From assembly GCF_040126305.1 (NCBI RefSeq), contig NZ_CP149510.1, forward strand, positions 3,979,001-4,043,000: 64,000 nt of DNA, read 5' to 3'. The notes below the pieces were generated by a model. It was not told the DNA's origin. It searched no databases and saw only the letters and a list, made by a program, of their open reading frames with translations. Every line of letters starts with the position of its first letter. Position 1 is the first letter of the stretch. The stretch is from Pararhizobium sp. A13. Lineage in GTDB: Bacteria > Pseudomonadota > Alphaproteobacteria > Rhizobiales > Rhizobiaceae. Of the stretch, positions 56,405 to 64,000 are shown piece after piece. A program made the translations under genes and the position numbers.

Positions 56405-57121
56405 ATGAGACAATTCGCCTTCGCGCTCGTTTTTCTCCTGTCAGGCACGGCGCAGGCCGAGACGCTCAAACTGCTGACCGAGGAATATCCGCCTTATAAT
56501 TTCAGCGAAAACGGTGCGGTCAAAGGAGCGTCGGTCGAGCAGGCAGAACTGATCATGAAGGCGCTCGACACGGAATATTCCCTCGAGATTCTTCCTTGGG
56601 CGCGTGCGCTGTCGCTGACGGAAAACCAGCCTTGGACCTGCCTGTTTACCACCGGCCATGACGACGAGCGCGACAAGCGTTTCAAATGGGTGGAGCCCCT
56701 GCTTGCCGATCATATGGTGATGGTGCGCAAGGCCGGGTCCGGCGTCAATCCGGCCAATATCGAGGAAGCCAAACGCTTCACCGTCGGCACCCAGCGCGAG
56801 GATTTTTCTGCCAACTATCTGAAAAAGAACAACTTCCCCAAGATCGATCTCGCCGCCGACATGGAGACGACGGAGAAGAAGCTTCTGAGCGGCCGCATCG
56901 ACTTGATGATGACGTCCAAAAAGACCTTCGAGACCATGCGCGATCAAGGTCAGCCGCTTGAATCCGCCCTCGTGCTCGAGGGAAAACTATACGGCCTTGC
57001 CTGCAATCTCGCCCTGCCGGACAAACTCATTGCCAAGATGCAGGCAGAACTCGACACATTGATTGCCAACGGCACCCAGGACCGCATTTTCGCCAAATAC
57101 GGCCTGCGATCGGACCAATAG
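56405..57121 (+). CDS. Orphan periplasmic substrate-binding protein (SBP family 3)
   Basis: Exported protein of 238 residues with signal peptide (FAFALVFLLSGTAQA) and an SBP_bac_3 fold: LKLLTEEYPPYNFSENGAV, then ASVEQAELIMKALDTEY, and WARALSLTENQPWTCLF. Tyr-Pro-Pro-Tyr is a typical ligand-site element. No ABC permease or ATPase lies nearby. It follows the GGDEF-EAL gene by 22 bases, so it may hand a ligand signal to that membrane protein instead of feeding a transporter. ATG 56405 after AGAGAGAAA. Confidence 0.88.
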   Translation: MRQFAFALVFLLSGTAQAETLKLLTEEYPPYNFSENGAVKGASVEQAELIMKALDTEYSLEILPWARALSLTENQPWTCLFTTGHDDERDKRFKWVEPLLADHMVMVRKAGSGVNPANIEEAKRFTVGTQREDFSANYLKKNNFPKIDLAADMETTEKKLLSGRIDLMMTSKKTFETMRDQGQPLESALVLEGKLYGLACNLALPDKLIAKMQAELDTLIANGTQDRIFAKYGLRSDQ

Positions 57122-57238
57122 CGGATCGCAGGCGGCACGGCGCCAGATGGGAAATAACGGGTTGTCTGTGCTAAACAGTTGACTTCCGTGCTCCGACGCG
57201 GTGCAAGACGGCTCTGTCCGACTGGTAGAGATATATCC

Positions 57239-57952
57239 ATGCTGATTTTCGCAGGTCTCGGTAATCCCGGCCCCCAATATGCCGGCCACCGCCACAATAT
57301 CGGTTTCATGGCCGTCGACGCGATCCAGCGGCACCATGGTTTTTCGCCCTGGTCGAAGAAGTTCAGGGCACTGGTCTCGGAAGGCGAGATCGGCGGCGAG
57401 CGTGTGCTTTTGATGAAGCCGCAAACCTTCATGAACCTGTCGGGCGAGGCGGTCGGTGAAGCCATGCGGTTCTACAAGCTTGAGCCGAAGGACATTCTGG
57501 CGATCTACGACGAGCTCGACCTCTTGCCCGGCAAAGCCCGCATCAAGACGGCGGGCGGTCACGGCGGCCACAACGGCATCAAGTCGCTCGACGCCCATTG
57601 CGGCAAAGACTATCGCCGCCTGCGGCTCGGCATCGGCCATCCCGGCTCGAAGGAACAGGTGCACAACCACGTGCTCGGCGACTTCGCCAAAGCCGATCGC
57701 GTCTGGCTGGAACCGTTGCTCGAGGCTCTCGCGGACAATGCTGCAATGTTGGTCAAAGGCGAGGATTCGCAGCTTCTGAACAAGCTGGCGCTCGCCACCG
57801 GCAGCAAACCGGAGCCCGAGCCGGCACCATCGAAACCGGCGGGAAAATCCCACATCCATCAGGCCCGCAACAGCGCACAGCCGAAGAAGTTGCCGACAAC
57901 CGGACCGATGGCAGATATGCTGAAGAAACTGTTTGGCGACAAGGGGGACTAG
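57239..57952 (+). CDS. pth: Peptidyl-tRNA hydrolase
   Basis: Cytosolic enzyme that releases peptides from peptidyl-tRNA. About 237 residues. Conserved residues are seen: Asn in [18 protein letters not shown] with catalytic His, [10 protein letters not shown], and [12 protein letters not shown]. The C-terminus carries an unusual 55-residue basic tail (rich in Pro, Lys, Ser; [15 protein letters not shown]) after the normal end. ATG 57239 is chosen; frame is open to 57179. Confidence 0.95.
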   Translation: MLIFAGLGNPGPQYAGHRHNIGFMAVDAIQRHHGFSPWSKKFRALVSEGEIGGERVLLMKPQTFMNLSGEAVGEAMRFYKLEPKDILAIYDELDLLPGKARIKTAGGHGGHNGIKSLDAHCGKDYRRLRLGIGHPGSKEQVHNHVLGDFAKADRVWLEPLLEALADNAAMLVKGEDSQLLNKLALATGSKPEPEPAPSKPAGKSHIHQARNSAQPKKLPTTGPMADMLKKLFGDKGD

Positions 57953-57955
57953 CTT

Positions 57956-58417
57956 GTGCCGGCTGGTGACTTCGCCATCCGCCCGGCCATGGAGAACGAC
58001 CTACAGCTGCTGCTTGCGCTCTACCGGCATCTCCATCCGGATGATCCGGAGATGGACCCGAACCTTTCCATCGAGCAGTTCGCCGAGATGCTGGCCCATC
58101 CCGGTATGACCGTCTTCGTCGGTCTCTCGGGCGAGATGATCAGTTCCACCGTGACCCTGATCGTCATTCCCAACCTTACCCGCGGCGGCAAGCCCTACGC
58201 GCTCATCGAAAACGTCGTCACTGACGCTCGATTTCGCAAGCGCGGCCACGCTGGCGCGCTGATCCGGCATGCCTTCGAATACGCCTGGCAAGCAGGCTGC
58301 TACAAGGTGATGCTTCTGACCGGCTCGCAGGACCCTGCAACGTTGAAATTCTATGAGGGCTGCGGCCTCGTGCAAGACAAGACCGGCTTCCAGATCAGGC
58401 GGCCGGCCTGCATCTGA
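57956..58417 (+). CDS. GNAT acetyltransferase next to pth
   Basis: N-acetyltransferase of 153 residues: IRPAMENDLQLLLALYRHL and ENVVTDARFRKRGHAGALIRH with the acetyl-CoA loop, then YEGCGLVQDKTGF. GTG start at 57956, four bases after the pth stop, so it is coupled to pth. Substrate unknown. Confidence 0.85.
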   Translation: MPAGDFAIRPAMENDLQLLLALYRHLHPDDPEMDPNLSIEQFAEMLAHPGMTVFVGLSGEMISSTVTLIVIPNLTRGGKPYALIENVVTDARFRKRGHAGALIRHAFEYAWQAGCYKVMLLTGSQDPATLKFYEGCGLVQDKTGFQIRRPACI

Positions 58418-58429
58418 GGCGCGAACGGA

Positions 58430-58741
58430 TCACTCCTCCGGTTCCGTCGTGAACATCAGCGGGAAGCCCGCCTGCTTGCCGAGATCGGTCGCTTCCTTGG
58501 CCTTCGTCTCGGCGATGTCGCGGGCGCAGACGACGATGACGCAGACGCCGAGCTTATGGGCGGTCATCATCATCCGGTAGCCAGTCTCCTCGCTCATCCG
58601 AAACACGGCTTTCAGCACCATGATGACAAATTCGCGCGGCGTGTAGTCGTCGTTGAGAAGAATGACCTTATAAAGCTTCGGCCTTGCCAGCCTCGGCTTG
58701 GTCTTCGTTTTCGGTGTGAGTGCTGTATCGTTGTCCGCCAT
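58430..58741 (-). CDS. clpS: ClpS-family adaptor (ClpS2 type)
   Basis: Adaptor of 103 residues that delivers N-degron proteins to the ClpAP protease. Core KVILLNDDYTPREFVIMVLK, FRMSEETGYRMMMTAHKLG and VIVVCARDIAETKAKEA match the family, but the ClpA gene is not adjacent, so this is the second, separate ClpS of rhizobia. Start at 58741. It lies between two plus-strand genes on the other strand. Confidence 0.87.
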   Translation of the reverse strand: MADNDTALTPKTKTKPRLARPKLYKVILLNDDYTPREFVIMVLKAVFRMSEETGYRMMMTAHKLGVCVIVVCARDIAETKAKEATDLGKQAGFPLMFTTEPEE

Positions 58742-58929
58742 CGGGAATCCGCCCTTTAACTACAGGGAATGGAGGAGCGACCATTTTGCATAGCGAAGGG
58801 CTTTGAAGCAAGGCACACCACTTTGCCGCTTACCCTATAAAGCCTTCAAAATCGGACTTAGGCTTGACCTAGAGCCTAGTTTCCGCAAAAGGCACTGCAA
58901 CAGAATTCGATCGGACAGGTTTCAAGGCC

Positions 58930-60033
58930 ATGGGTTTCAAATGCGGTATCGTCGGACTGCCGAATGTCGGCAAGTCCACTCTCTTCAATGCGCTCACCAA
59001 GACCGCGCAAGCGCAGGCGGCCAACTATCCGTTCTGCACCATCGAGCCGAACACCGGCGAAGTGGCGGTGCCCGATCCGCGGATGCGCGCGCTTGCCGAT
59101 ATCGCCAAGTCGAAGGAACTGATCCCGACGCGCATTTCCTTCGTCGATATCGCCGGCCTCGTGCGCGGCGCCTCGAAGGGCGAAGGCCTCGGCAACAAGT
59201 TTCTCGCCAATATCCGCGAGGTCGATGCGACCGTACATGTGCTGCGCTGCTTCGAGGATGACGATGTCACCCATGTGGAAGGCCGCATCAACCCGGTCGG
59301 TGATGCCGAGACGATCGAGACCGAGCTTATGCTCGCCGATCTCGAAAGCCTCGAGCGCCGCACCGAGCAGACCCGCAAGCGCGCCGCCTCCAAGGACAAG
59401 GAATCGATGACGCTGCTGCCGGTCATGGACGCGGCCCTGAAGCTGCTTCAGGACGGCAAGCCGGTCCGCACGCTGCTGTCGACGCTGGATGCCGAAGAAA
59501 AGATAATCCTGCAGGGACTGAACCTTCTGACCGCCCACCCGGTACTCTACGTCTGCAACGTCGCCGAGGGCGACGCCGTCTCCGGCAACGCCCACACCAA
59601 GGCGGTCGAGGAAATGGCAAAGGCACAGGGCGCCGAAACCGTCGTTATTTCGGCTGCGATCGAATCCGAAGTCGCGCAGTTACCGGAAGAGGAAGCCAAG
59701 GAATTCCTCGAGGCGCTCGGCCTTCATGAAGCGGGTCTCGACCGACTGATCCGCGCCGGCTACAAGCTGCTCGACCTCATCACCTATTTCACCGTCGGCC
59801 CGAAGGAAACCCGGGCGTGGACAATCGAGCGCGGCACGAAGGCACCGGGTGCGGCCGGCGTCATTCACTCGGACTTCGAGCGCGGCTTCATCCGCGCCAA
59901 CACAATCGCCTATGACGACTACATCGCCTTCAACGGCGAAACCGGCGCCAAGGAAGCCGGCAAGGCGCGCGACGAAGGCAAGGAATATGTCGTCCAGGAC
60001 GGCGACGTGATCCACTTCCGCTTCAACACCTGA
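58930..60033 (+). CDS. ychF: Redox-responsive ATPase YchF
   Basis: Obg-like P-loop protein of 367 residues. [16 protein letters not shown] near residue 8, [20 protein letters not shown] near 70, an alpha-helical insert ([10 protein letters not shown]), and the C-terminal TGS domain [13 protein letters not shown]. It prefers ATP and is connected with stress and ribosomes. Order pth - (GNAT, clpS) - ychF is partly conserved. ATG 58930. Confidence 0.96.
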   Translation: MGFKCGIVGLPNVGKSTLFNALTKTAQAQAANYPFCTIEPNTGEVAVPDPRMRALADIAKSKELIPTRISFVDIAGLVRGASKGEGLGNKFLANIREVDATVHVLRCFEDDDVTHVEGRINPVGDAETIETELMLADLESLERRTEQTRKRAASKDKESMTLLPVMDAALKLLQDGKPVRTLLSTLDAEEKIILQGLNLLTAHPVLYVCNVAEGDAVSGNAHTKAVEEMAKAQGAETVVISAAIESEVAQLPEEEAKEFLEALGLHEAGLDRLIRAGYKLLDLITYFTVGPKETRAWTIERGTKAPGAAGVIHSDFERGFIRANTIAYDDYIAFNGETGAKEAGKARDEGKEYVVQDGDVIHFRFNT

Positions 60034-60128
60034 TTCTTCGAAAACTCCTTCGCCGGCCATCGGAGACGCTTGCCGTCACCATGGCCGGCTGTATGTTGCC
60101 GGAAGACATATTTTGAGGAGTTTTTTCG

Positions 60129-61577
60129 ATGCGCCTGATTCCCGCACTTCTGCTCTCCACCGCGCTCGTTACGCAACCGGTGCTGGCCGCGGAGATTACC
60201 CATGCGGGCGCCCAGCAGCTCGAGCAGAAATTCACCTCCTACCTGCCGGACAGCCTGGCGAAATCCGGCCTGGTCAAGGTTCGGCCGGGCACCACGGAGT
60301 ATGAAGTCACTTTCGATCCGACAGTGCTTTTGAAGGATGTAGATCCGAAGACCTTCAGCATTTCCGGTTTGAAACCCTTTCTGTCGCTGATCCAGCCACT
60401 GGAGGACGGATTGTGGAAATTCTCCCAATCGGCAGATCTCGATGTGAAGGGGCAATTCACCGCCGGAACCGAGAAGACGGATTTCAGCTACAAGATCAAT
60501 GCCTTCCGCATGGACGGCATCTACGATCCCGATATTCTGTATTTCAGGTCCGCGGAAATGACGGCCGACGGCATCTTCATGACCTCAAACTCCCCCATGC
60601 AGTCGGTCGAGGCGCGTTTCGGCACGATGAAGTCGATCATCGACAGCAAGCGGGCAACAGCCGATACCATCGATGTCCGCTCCAACGCGGCGATGGGTTC
60701 CTTCGCGGAGACCGTCATCGATCCGGCCAAAACACGCATTGATCTTTCTGCGGACAGCGTCACCGTTGACGCCGCTCTGAACGGCTTGGCTTACAGACCG
60801 CTTCAAGACATGATCTTTTTCGTGCTCGACAACGTCAAAACGAACACGATTGCCCCTGAGAAGCAGGCTCAGTTCAAGGAACTTTTCCGCGCGAACCTGC
60901 CAATGTTCGATGCATTGCTGGAATCCATCGACGTGGCAAACTTCAAGGTCGCCACTCCCACCGGTACCTTCGGCGCGGAGACCTTGCGCTACACAATCAA
61001 TTCGAACGGCCTGAAAGATGGTGCAAAAGCCGGCCTCGGTATCGTCCTCGACAAGCCGTCCGTTCCACCAGGCGTCGTGCCGCAGGCCTTCATCGCGGCA
61101 CTGCCGGAGACGATTACTTTTCGCGCCTCCTTCGAGAACCTCAACCTTGCAAGCGGGATCGGCTACTTCCTGGACCATGCCGATTTCAACGCCGAAAAAC
61201 CCCTGACAGACGAGCAATCAGCCGCGGCTGGCCGTATCTTCCTTCCGGGCGGTGCGTTGACGATGAGATATGAGGACGTTTCTGCCCGCTCGTCGGTTTA
61301 CGATATCAGCCTCTCAGGCACCACGACGCTCTACCCTGAACAGAAGGGGCGCCAAAACACCGACGTCACAGTCTACGCAAGGGATTTCGACAAGACGATT
61401 TCCTATCTGCAGCAGAATGCCCAGGCCGTTCCGCAGTTTGGGCAAGCGGCGTTTGTGCTTCTGATGGTCAAGGGGTTCGCCAAGACCGAATCCGATGGAC
61501 GGCAGATGTGGAACGTCGTGGTCGATGAAAGCGGCAAGATGAAAATCAACGGCCAGGAACTGGCGATGCCGCACTGA
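60129..61577 (+). CDS. Exported protein of unknown function
   Basis: Periplasmic or outer-membrane-associated protein of 482 residues with a signal peptide (LIPALLLSTALVTQP then AEITHAG). No family is recognised with certainty; the segment KVRPGTTEYEVTFDPTVLLKD and the long run of amphipathic strands recall DUF2125-type proteins. The end NVVVDESGKMKINGQELAM resembles a terminal beta-strand. It follows ychF by 95 bases, with a TTGAGGAG site, and is followed by two MaoC genes. Confidence 0.72.
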   Translation: MRLIPALLLSTALVTQPVLAAEITHAGAQQLEQKFTSYLPDSLAKSGLVKVRPGTTEYEVTFDPTVLLKDVDPKTFSISGLKPFLSLIQPLEDGLWKFSQSADLDVKGQFTAGTEKTDFSYKINAFRMDGIYDPDILYFRSAEMTADGIFMTSNSPMQSVEARFGTMKSIIDSKRATADTIDVRSNAAMGSFAETVIDPAKTRIDLSADSVTVDAALNGLAYRPLQDMIFFVLDNVKTNTIAPEKQAQFKELFRANLPMFDALLESIDVANFKVATPTGTFGAETLRYTINSNGLKDGAKAGLGIVLDKPSVPPGVVPQAFIAALPETITFRASFENLNLASGIGYFLDHADFNAEKPLTDEQSAAAGRIFLPGGALTMRYEDVSARSSVYDISLSGTTTLYPEQKGRQNTDVTVYARDFDKTISYLQQNAQAVPQFGQAAFVLLMVKGFAKTESDGRQMWNVVVDESGKMKINGQELAMPH

Positions 61578-61650
61578 CATCGGTGACCTCCCCGCAGTTT
61601 CCAGCGACAAACCGGGATGCTAAGACGCTCCGGTAGGAGGACTTCTGCCC

Positions 61651-62106
61651 ATGCTTCATTTCGAGGATTTTCCGGCCGGAACACGGTTCGAGTTCAAACC
61701 GGTGGCGGTCGAGGCCGAGGATATCGTCGCCTTTGCCGCCGAGTTCGATCCGCAGCCGATGCATCTGTCGGAGGAGGCCGGCAAGGCGAGCATTCTCGGC
61801 GGGCTTGCAGCCTCCGGCTGGCACACGAGCGCCATCATGATGCGCATGCTTTGCGACAGCTATATTCACCAGACGGCATCCGAAGGGTCGCCGGGCGTCA
61901 ACAGCATGGAGTGGAAGAAGCCGGTGCTCGCCGGCGACACGCTGTCGGGCACCTGCACGGTCATCGAGGCGCGGACATCCCGTTCCCGACCCGAGATTGG
62001 CATCGTGCAGTTGCGGGGCGAGGTCATCAATCAGCGGGGAGAGACGGTAGCGATATGCGAGTATGCCAATATGATCCGCTGCAAACCTGCAGGAAGCGAC
62101 GCATGA
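61651..62106 (+). CDS. MaoC-like hotdog-fold dehydratase, first of a tandem pair
   Basis: Hydratase-type protein of 151 residues. The MaoC signature AAEFDPQPMHLSEEAG contains Asp33 and His38 as catalytic residues; the N-terminal start is LHFEDFPAGTRFEF. It acts on enoyl-CoA substrates in relatives. Start ATG 61651 after AGGAGG; its TGA overlaps the next start by ATGA. Confidence 0.88.
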   Translation: MLHFEDFPAGTRFEFKPVAVEAEDIVAFAAEFDPQPMHLSEEAGKASILGGLAASGWHTSAIMMRMLCDSYIHQTASEGSPGVNSMEWKKPVLAGDTLSGTCTVIEARTSRSRPEIGIVQLRGEVINQRGETVAICEYANMIRCKPAGSDA

Positions 62107-62570
62107 GGCTCTCTGACGTTCACCCCGGAGGTACAAAGGCGACGATCGGCAGCGTGGCCTTCACCGCCGAAGACATCATCCGTTTCGCCGAAAAATTCGA
62201 CCCGCAACCGTTCCATCTCGATGAGGAAGCGGCGCGGCAATCACTCTTCGGCGGCCTCTGCGCCTCCGGCTGGCACACCTGCGCTGGCTGGATGAAATGT
62301 TTCGTGCCGTATTGGCTGGGCGAAATGAAACGGCTGGCGGCTGAGGGGATAGAGCCGCCGAAGCTCGGCCCCTCGCCCGGTTTCCGGGACATGCGCTGGC
62401 TGCGGCCGGTCTTTGCCGGCGATGTGATCACCTATTCCGTCACCTTCGTTGCGGCCAAGGATCTGGAGTCGCGGTCGGGATGGCGGATCAACACCATCCT
62501 GTGCGAAGGTGAGAACCAGAACGGCGAGGCCGTGATCCGGTTCGAAAGCAAAGTGATCGAGTTTCCCTGA
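62103..62570 (+). CDS. MaoC-like hotdog-fold dehydratase, second of the pair
   Basis: 155 residues, homologous to the previous gene: FAEKFDPQPFHLDEEAA with Asp33 and His38, and GGLCASGWHTCAGWMKCF. It starts at 62103 within the stop of its partner (ATGA), so the two products may be made in equal amounts, perhaps a heterodimer. It ends 11 bases from the convergent apt gene. Confidence 0.88.
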   Translation: MRLSDVHPGGTKATIGSVAFTAEDIIRFAEKFDPQPFHLDEEAARQSLFGGLCASGWHTCAGWMKCFVPYWLGEMKRLAAEGIEPPKLGPSPGFRDMRWLRPVFAGDVITYSVTFVAAKDLESRSGWRINTILCEGENQNGEAVIRFESKVIEFP

Positions 62571-62580
62571 CGGGCGAACT

Positions 62581-63126
62581 TCAGTGACCTTCAAACTCGA
62601 TGAGCGTCAGCACCTTGACGCCCAGTGCTTCGAGTTTCTTGCGGCCGCCGAGTTCCGGCAGGTCGATGATGAAGCAGGCGGCGACGATGTCGGCGCCCAT
62701 CTGCTGCAGCAGCTTGGTCGCGCCCTCTGCGGTGCCGCCGGTGGCAATCAGGTCATCGACCAGAATGACCTTGTCGCCCGGCTTGATGGCGTCGCGGTGC
62801 ATCTCCATCTCGTCGATGCCGTATTCGAGACTGTAGGCGATGCGCACCGTATCATGCGGCAGCTTGCCCTTCTTGCGGATCGGCACGAACCCGGCCGACA
62901 TCTGGTGCGCCATCGCGCCGCCCAGGATGAACCCGCGCGCCTCGACCCCGGCAACCTTGTCGATCTTCGTGCCGGCAAAGGGATGAACCAGTTCGTCGAT
63001 CGCCCGGCGAAACGCACGCGGATTGCCGAGAAGCGTGGTGATATCGCGGAACATGACGCCGGGTTTCGGGTAATCCGCGATGTTGCGGATGGAGGCGATC
63101 AGTTCCTGCTGGAGAGAAGAGCTCAT
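62581..63126 (-). CDS. apt: Adenine phosphoribosyltransferase
   Basis: Salvages adenine to AMP using PRPP. About 181 residues with [19 protein letters not shown], the binding loop [19 protein letters not shown] and [21 protein letters not shown] 63126 ([12 protein letters not shown]) is preferred to 63138 on length, with no strong ribosome site for either. prs, which makes its substrate PRPP, is in the same window but not linked. Confidence 0.95.
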   Translation of the reverse strand: MSSSLQQELIASIRNIADYPKPGVMFRDITTLLGNPRAFRRAIDELVHPFAGTKIDKVAGVEARGFILGGAMAHQMSAGFVPIRKKGKLPHDTVRIAYSLEYGIDEMEMHRDAIKPGDKVILVDDLIATGGTAEGATKLLQQMGADIVAACFIIDLPELGGRKKLEALGVKVLTLIEFEGH

Positions 63127-63292
63127 GATGGAAGGCATGCCTTTGCGGACGTCTTAGGGAGACGAAGGCATAGCATCAAAGCCGGACATTTCTATAGTGG
63201 TTTCTTGGGCGACAGTCCGCCAGAGGCCGTTTCCAGCCGGCAGGCGCTGGAGCAGGACCGAATTTGCCGCCCTGCTCCCATGGCCGCCCGAT

Positions 63293-63703
63293 CTACTGTG
63301 CGGGCGCCGTTGTCTGTAATTTTTCCTGCACTTTCTTTGCAACTTCGGGATCGGTCTGCGCCGCGGTGATGATGGTCTTGTATTCCTCGAGCGACATGTC
63401 GGGCGATTTTTCGACCGCGTTGATCATCTGCTTGTTGGCCTCGTTCTGAAGCTTCTGTTTGGCCGTCGCGTCCTTTTCCGCACCGATCTTGGCGGCGTAA
63501 TCCTGCCGCACCTTGTCGACCTGCAGATAGGCGACGGCGAAGGCTTCGATCTTCTGGTCGCTGATGGCGGTGGGCGCTGTGCTCTGCATCGGCTGCGTGG
63601 CTTGCGGTTCAGAGGCCCCTTGGGCAAAAGCCGGCGAGTTGATGACGATCAGGCTCAGTGCGGCAGCGGTCAGCGCTGCCACCGGCATGTGGCGTTTAGT
63701 CAT
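63293..63703 (-). CDS. DUF4168 exported protein
   Basis: Exported protein of 136 residues with signal peptide (AALTAAALSLIVINSPAFAQ), a low-complexity Gln/Thr/Pro segment and a helical DUF4168-like domain (KIEAFAVAYLQVDKVRQDYA, SPDMSLEEYKTIITAAQ). Role unknown. Start ATG 63703 after GAAGGAAAG. Confidence 0.85.
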   Translation of the reverse strand: MTKRHMPVAALTAAALSLIVINSPAFAQGASEPQATQPMQSTAPTAISDQKIEAFAVAYLQVDKVRQDYAAKIGAEKDATAKQKLQNEANKQMINAVEKSPDMSLEEYKTIITAAQTDPEVAKKVQEKLQTTAPAQ

Positions 63704-64000
63704 ATGCTTTCCTTCCTTTAGTCAGTCTCAAGGCAGCTTTTAGCCGCCTTTCCGGAGCGGATAACCCCGCAGCCAAGGTAAGGACGGATCGGGCGACAAT
63801 GTGACTACGACAAGGAAGGTTCAAGGCTATGTCGAGACAGGGCCGCCTGCGGCTTGCCTCTATTGCGATGGAGTAGGACGCCTGAAACGTGAACGCGACC
63901 TGCACAATCGAGGAACCATTCGACGGTATTTCCGGTTATAGTAGACGGCATTTCGCTTGCCGGACGAGCCCGAAGCGGAACGCCCAAAACGCAAGGAGGA
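63704..64000. other. End of window: intergenic region before a plus-strand gene
   Basis: Contains the EcfG-type promoter at 63912 and AAGGAGGA at 63993-64000, the ribosome site of a gene starting just after base 64000. The only other frame here is 63805-63987 on the minus strand without a site. Confidence 0.6.
63912..63937 (+). promoter_or_regulatory. EcfG-type promoter for the gene beyond the window end
   Basis: GGAAC (63912-63916), 19 bases, TT (63936-63937), equal to the RpoE2/EcfG pattern GGAAC-N18/19-TT. A ribosome site 55 bases later (AAGGAGGA) gives the gene outside the window. Confidence 0.6.

Overview
The window is ordinary, GC-rich chromosomal DNA of an alphaproteobacterium in the Rhizobiaceae (Rhizobium/Agrobacterium/Ensifer-like). 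The basis is the gene order greA - lpsB - lps cluster with lrp - trxB - LysR regulator (lsrB/vtlR type) - two tandem AbcR-type small RNAs - arsR, the BA14K and MucR-era rhizobial housekeeping neighbourhoods (lgt-midA-pgeF-prs; rplY-pth-ychF), promoters of the EcfG general-stress type, and dispersed palindromic repeats of the kind common between rhizobial genes. The genus cannot be fixed from this sequence alone. No prophage, insertion sequence, CRISPR array, rRNA or tRNA was seen.

Layout. 1-6.1 kb: the 3' part of carB, an MFS exporter, a stress-promoter-linked small protein and greA with a hairpin leader. 6.1-12.2 kb: lipopolysaccharide core genes (lpsB on +; a six-gene minus-strand run of glycosyltransferases, an acetyltransferase, an FkbM methyltransferase and an lrp-type regulator). 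12.4-16.5 kb: trxB, lsrB-like regulator, AbcR-type sRNA pair, and an arsR-Old Yellow Enzyme unit with a clear operator. 16.8-22.7 kb: acetyltransferase, lytic transglycosylase, an epimerase/LysR divergent pair, a GFA protein and aspartate aminotransferase. 23.2-28.5 kb: a Gram-negative sortase with its VIT/VWA substrate, a PQQ-type sugar dehydrogenase and a DMT permease. 29-38.3 kb: cold-shock protein, BA14K protein, glyoxalase-like hydrolase, small membrane proteins, ilvE, a petP/petR-like regulator pair with a histidine kinase, a BrnT-like toxin-antitoxin pair, and a phosphatase-csaA-proC-ybjN run. 38.7-45.4 kb: ubiK, lgt, midA, pgeF, an M24-fold enzyme lacking metal ligands, a lipoprotein and prs. 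45.4-52.8 kb: acetyltransferase, an aldehyde dehydrogenase unit with an AcoR-like regulator, benE, and an MHYT-GGDEF-EAL protein. 53.1-64 kb: rplY, a second GGDEF-EAL protein paired with an orphan solute-binding protein, pth, clpS, ychF, a periplasmic protein, two MaoC proteins, apt and a DUF4168 protein.

How the parts connect. The envelope and redox genes around 6-16 kb look like one regulatory neighbourhood: the lsrB-type regulator lies between trxB and the AbcR pair, and homologues are reported to control both the LPS operon and the sRNAs. Three good EcfG (general stress sigma) promoter matches lie before small proteins at 5.3 kb and 30.8 kb and before a gene that must begin just past base 64000. 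Several regulators have strong dyads beside their genes (arsR, the MarR protein, the AcoR-like protein), so local autoregulation is a recurring theme.

The most interesting less-described units are the sortase/VIT-VWA pair, the GGDEF-EAL plus orphan binding protein inserted between rplY and pth, the greA leader hairpin (GraL-like), the arsR-OYE switch and the metal-ligand-less M24 protein. All family names come from reading motifs and neighbourhoods, without database searches.
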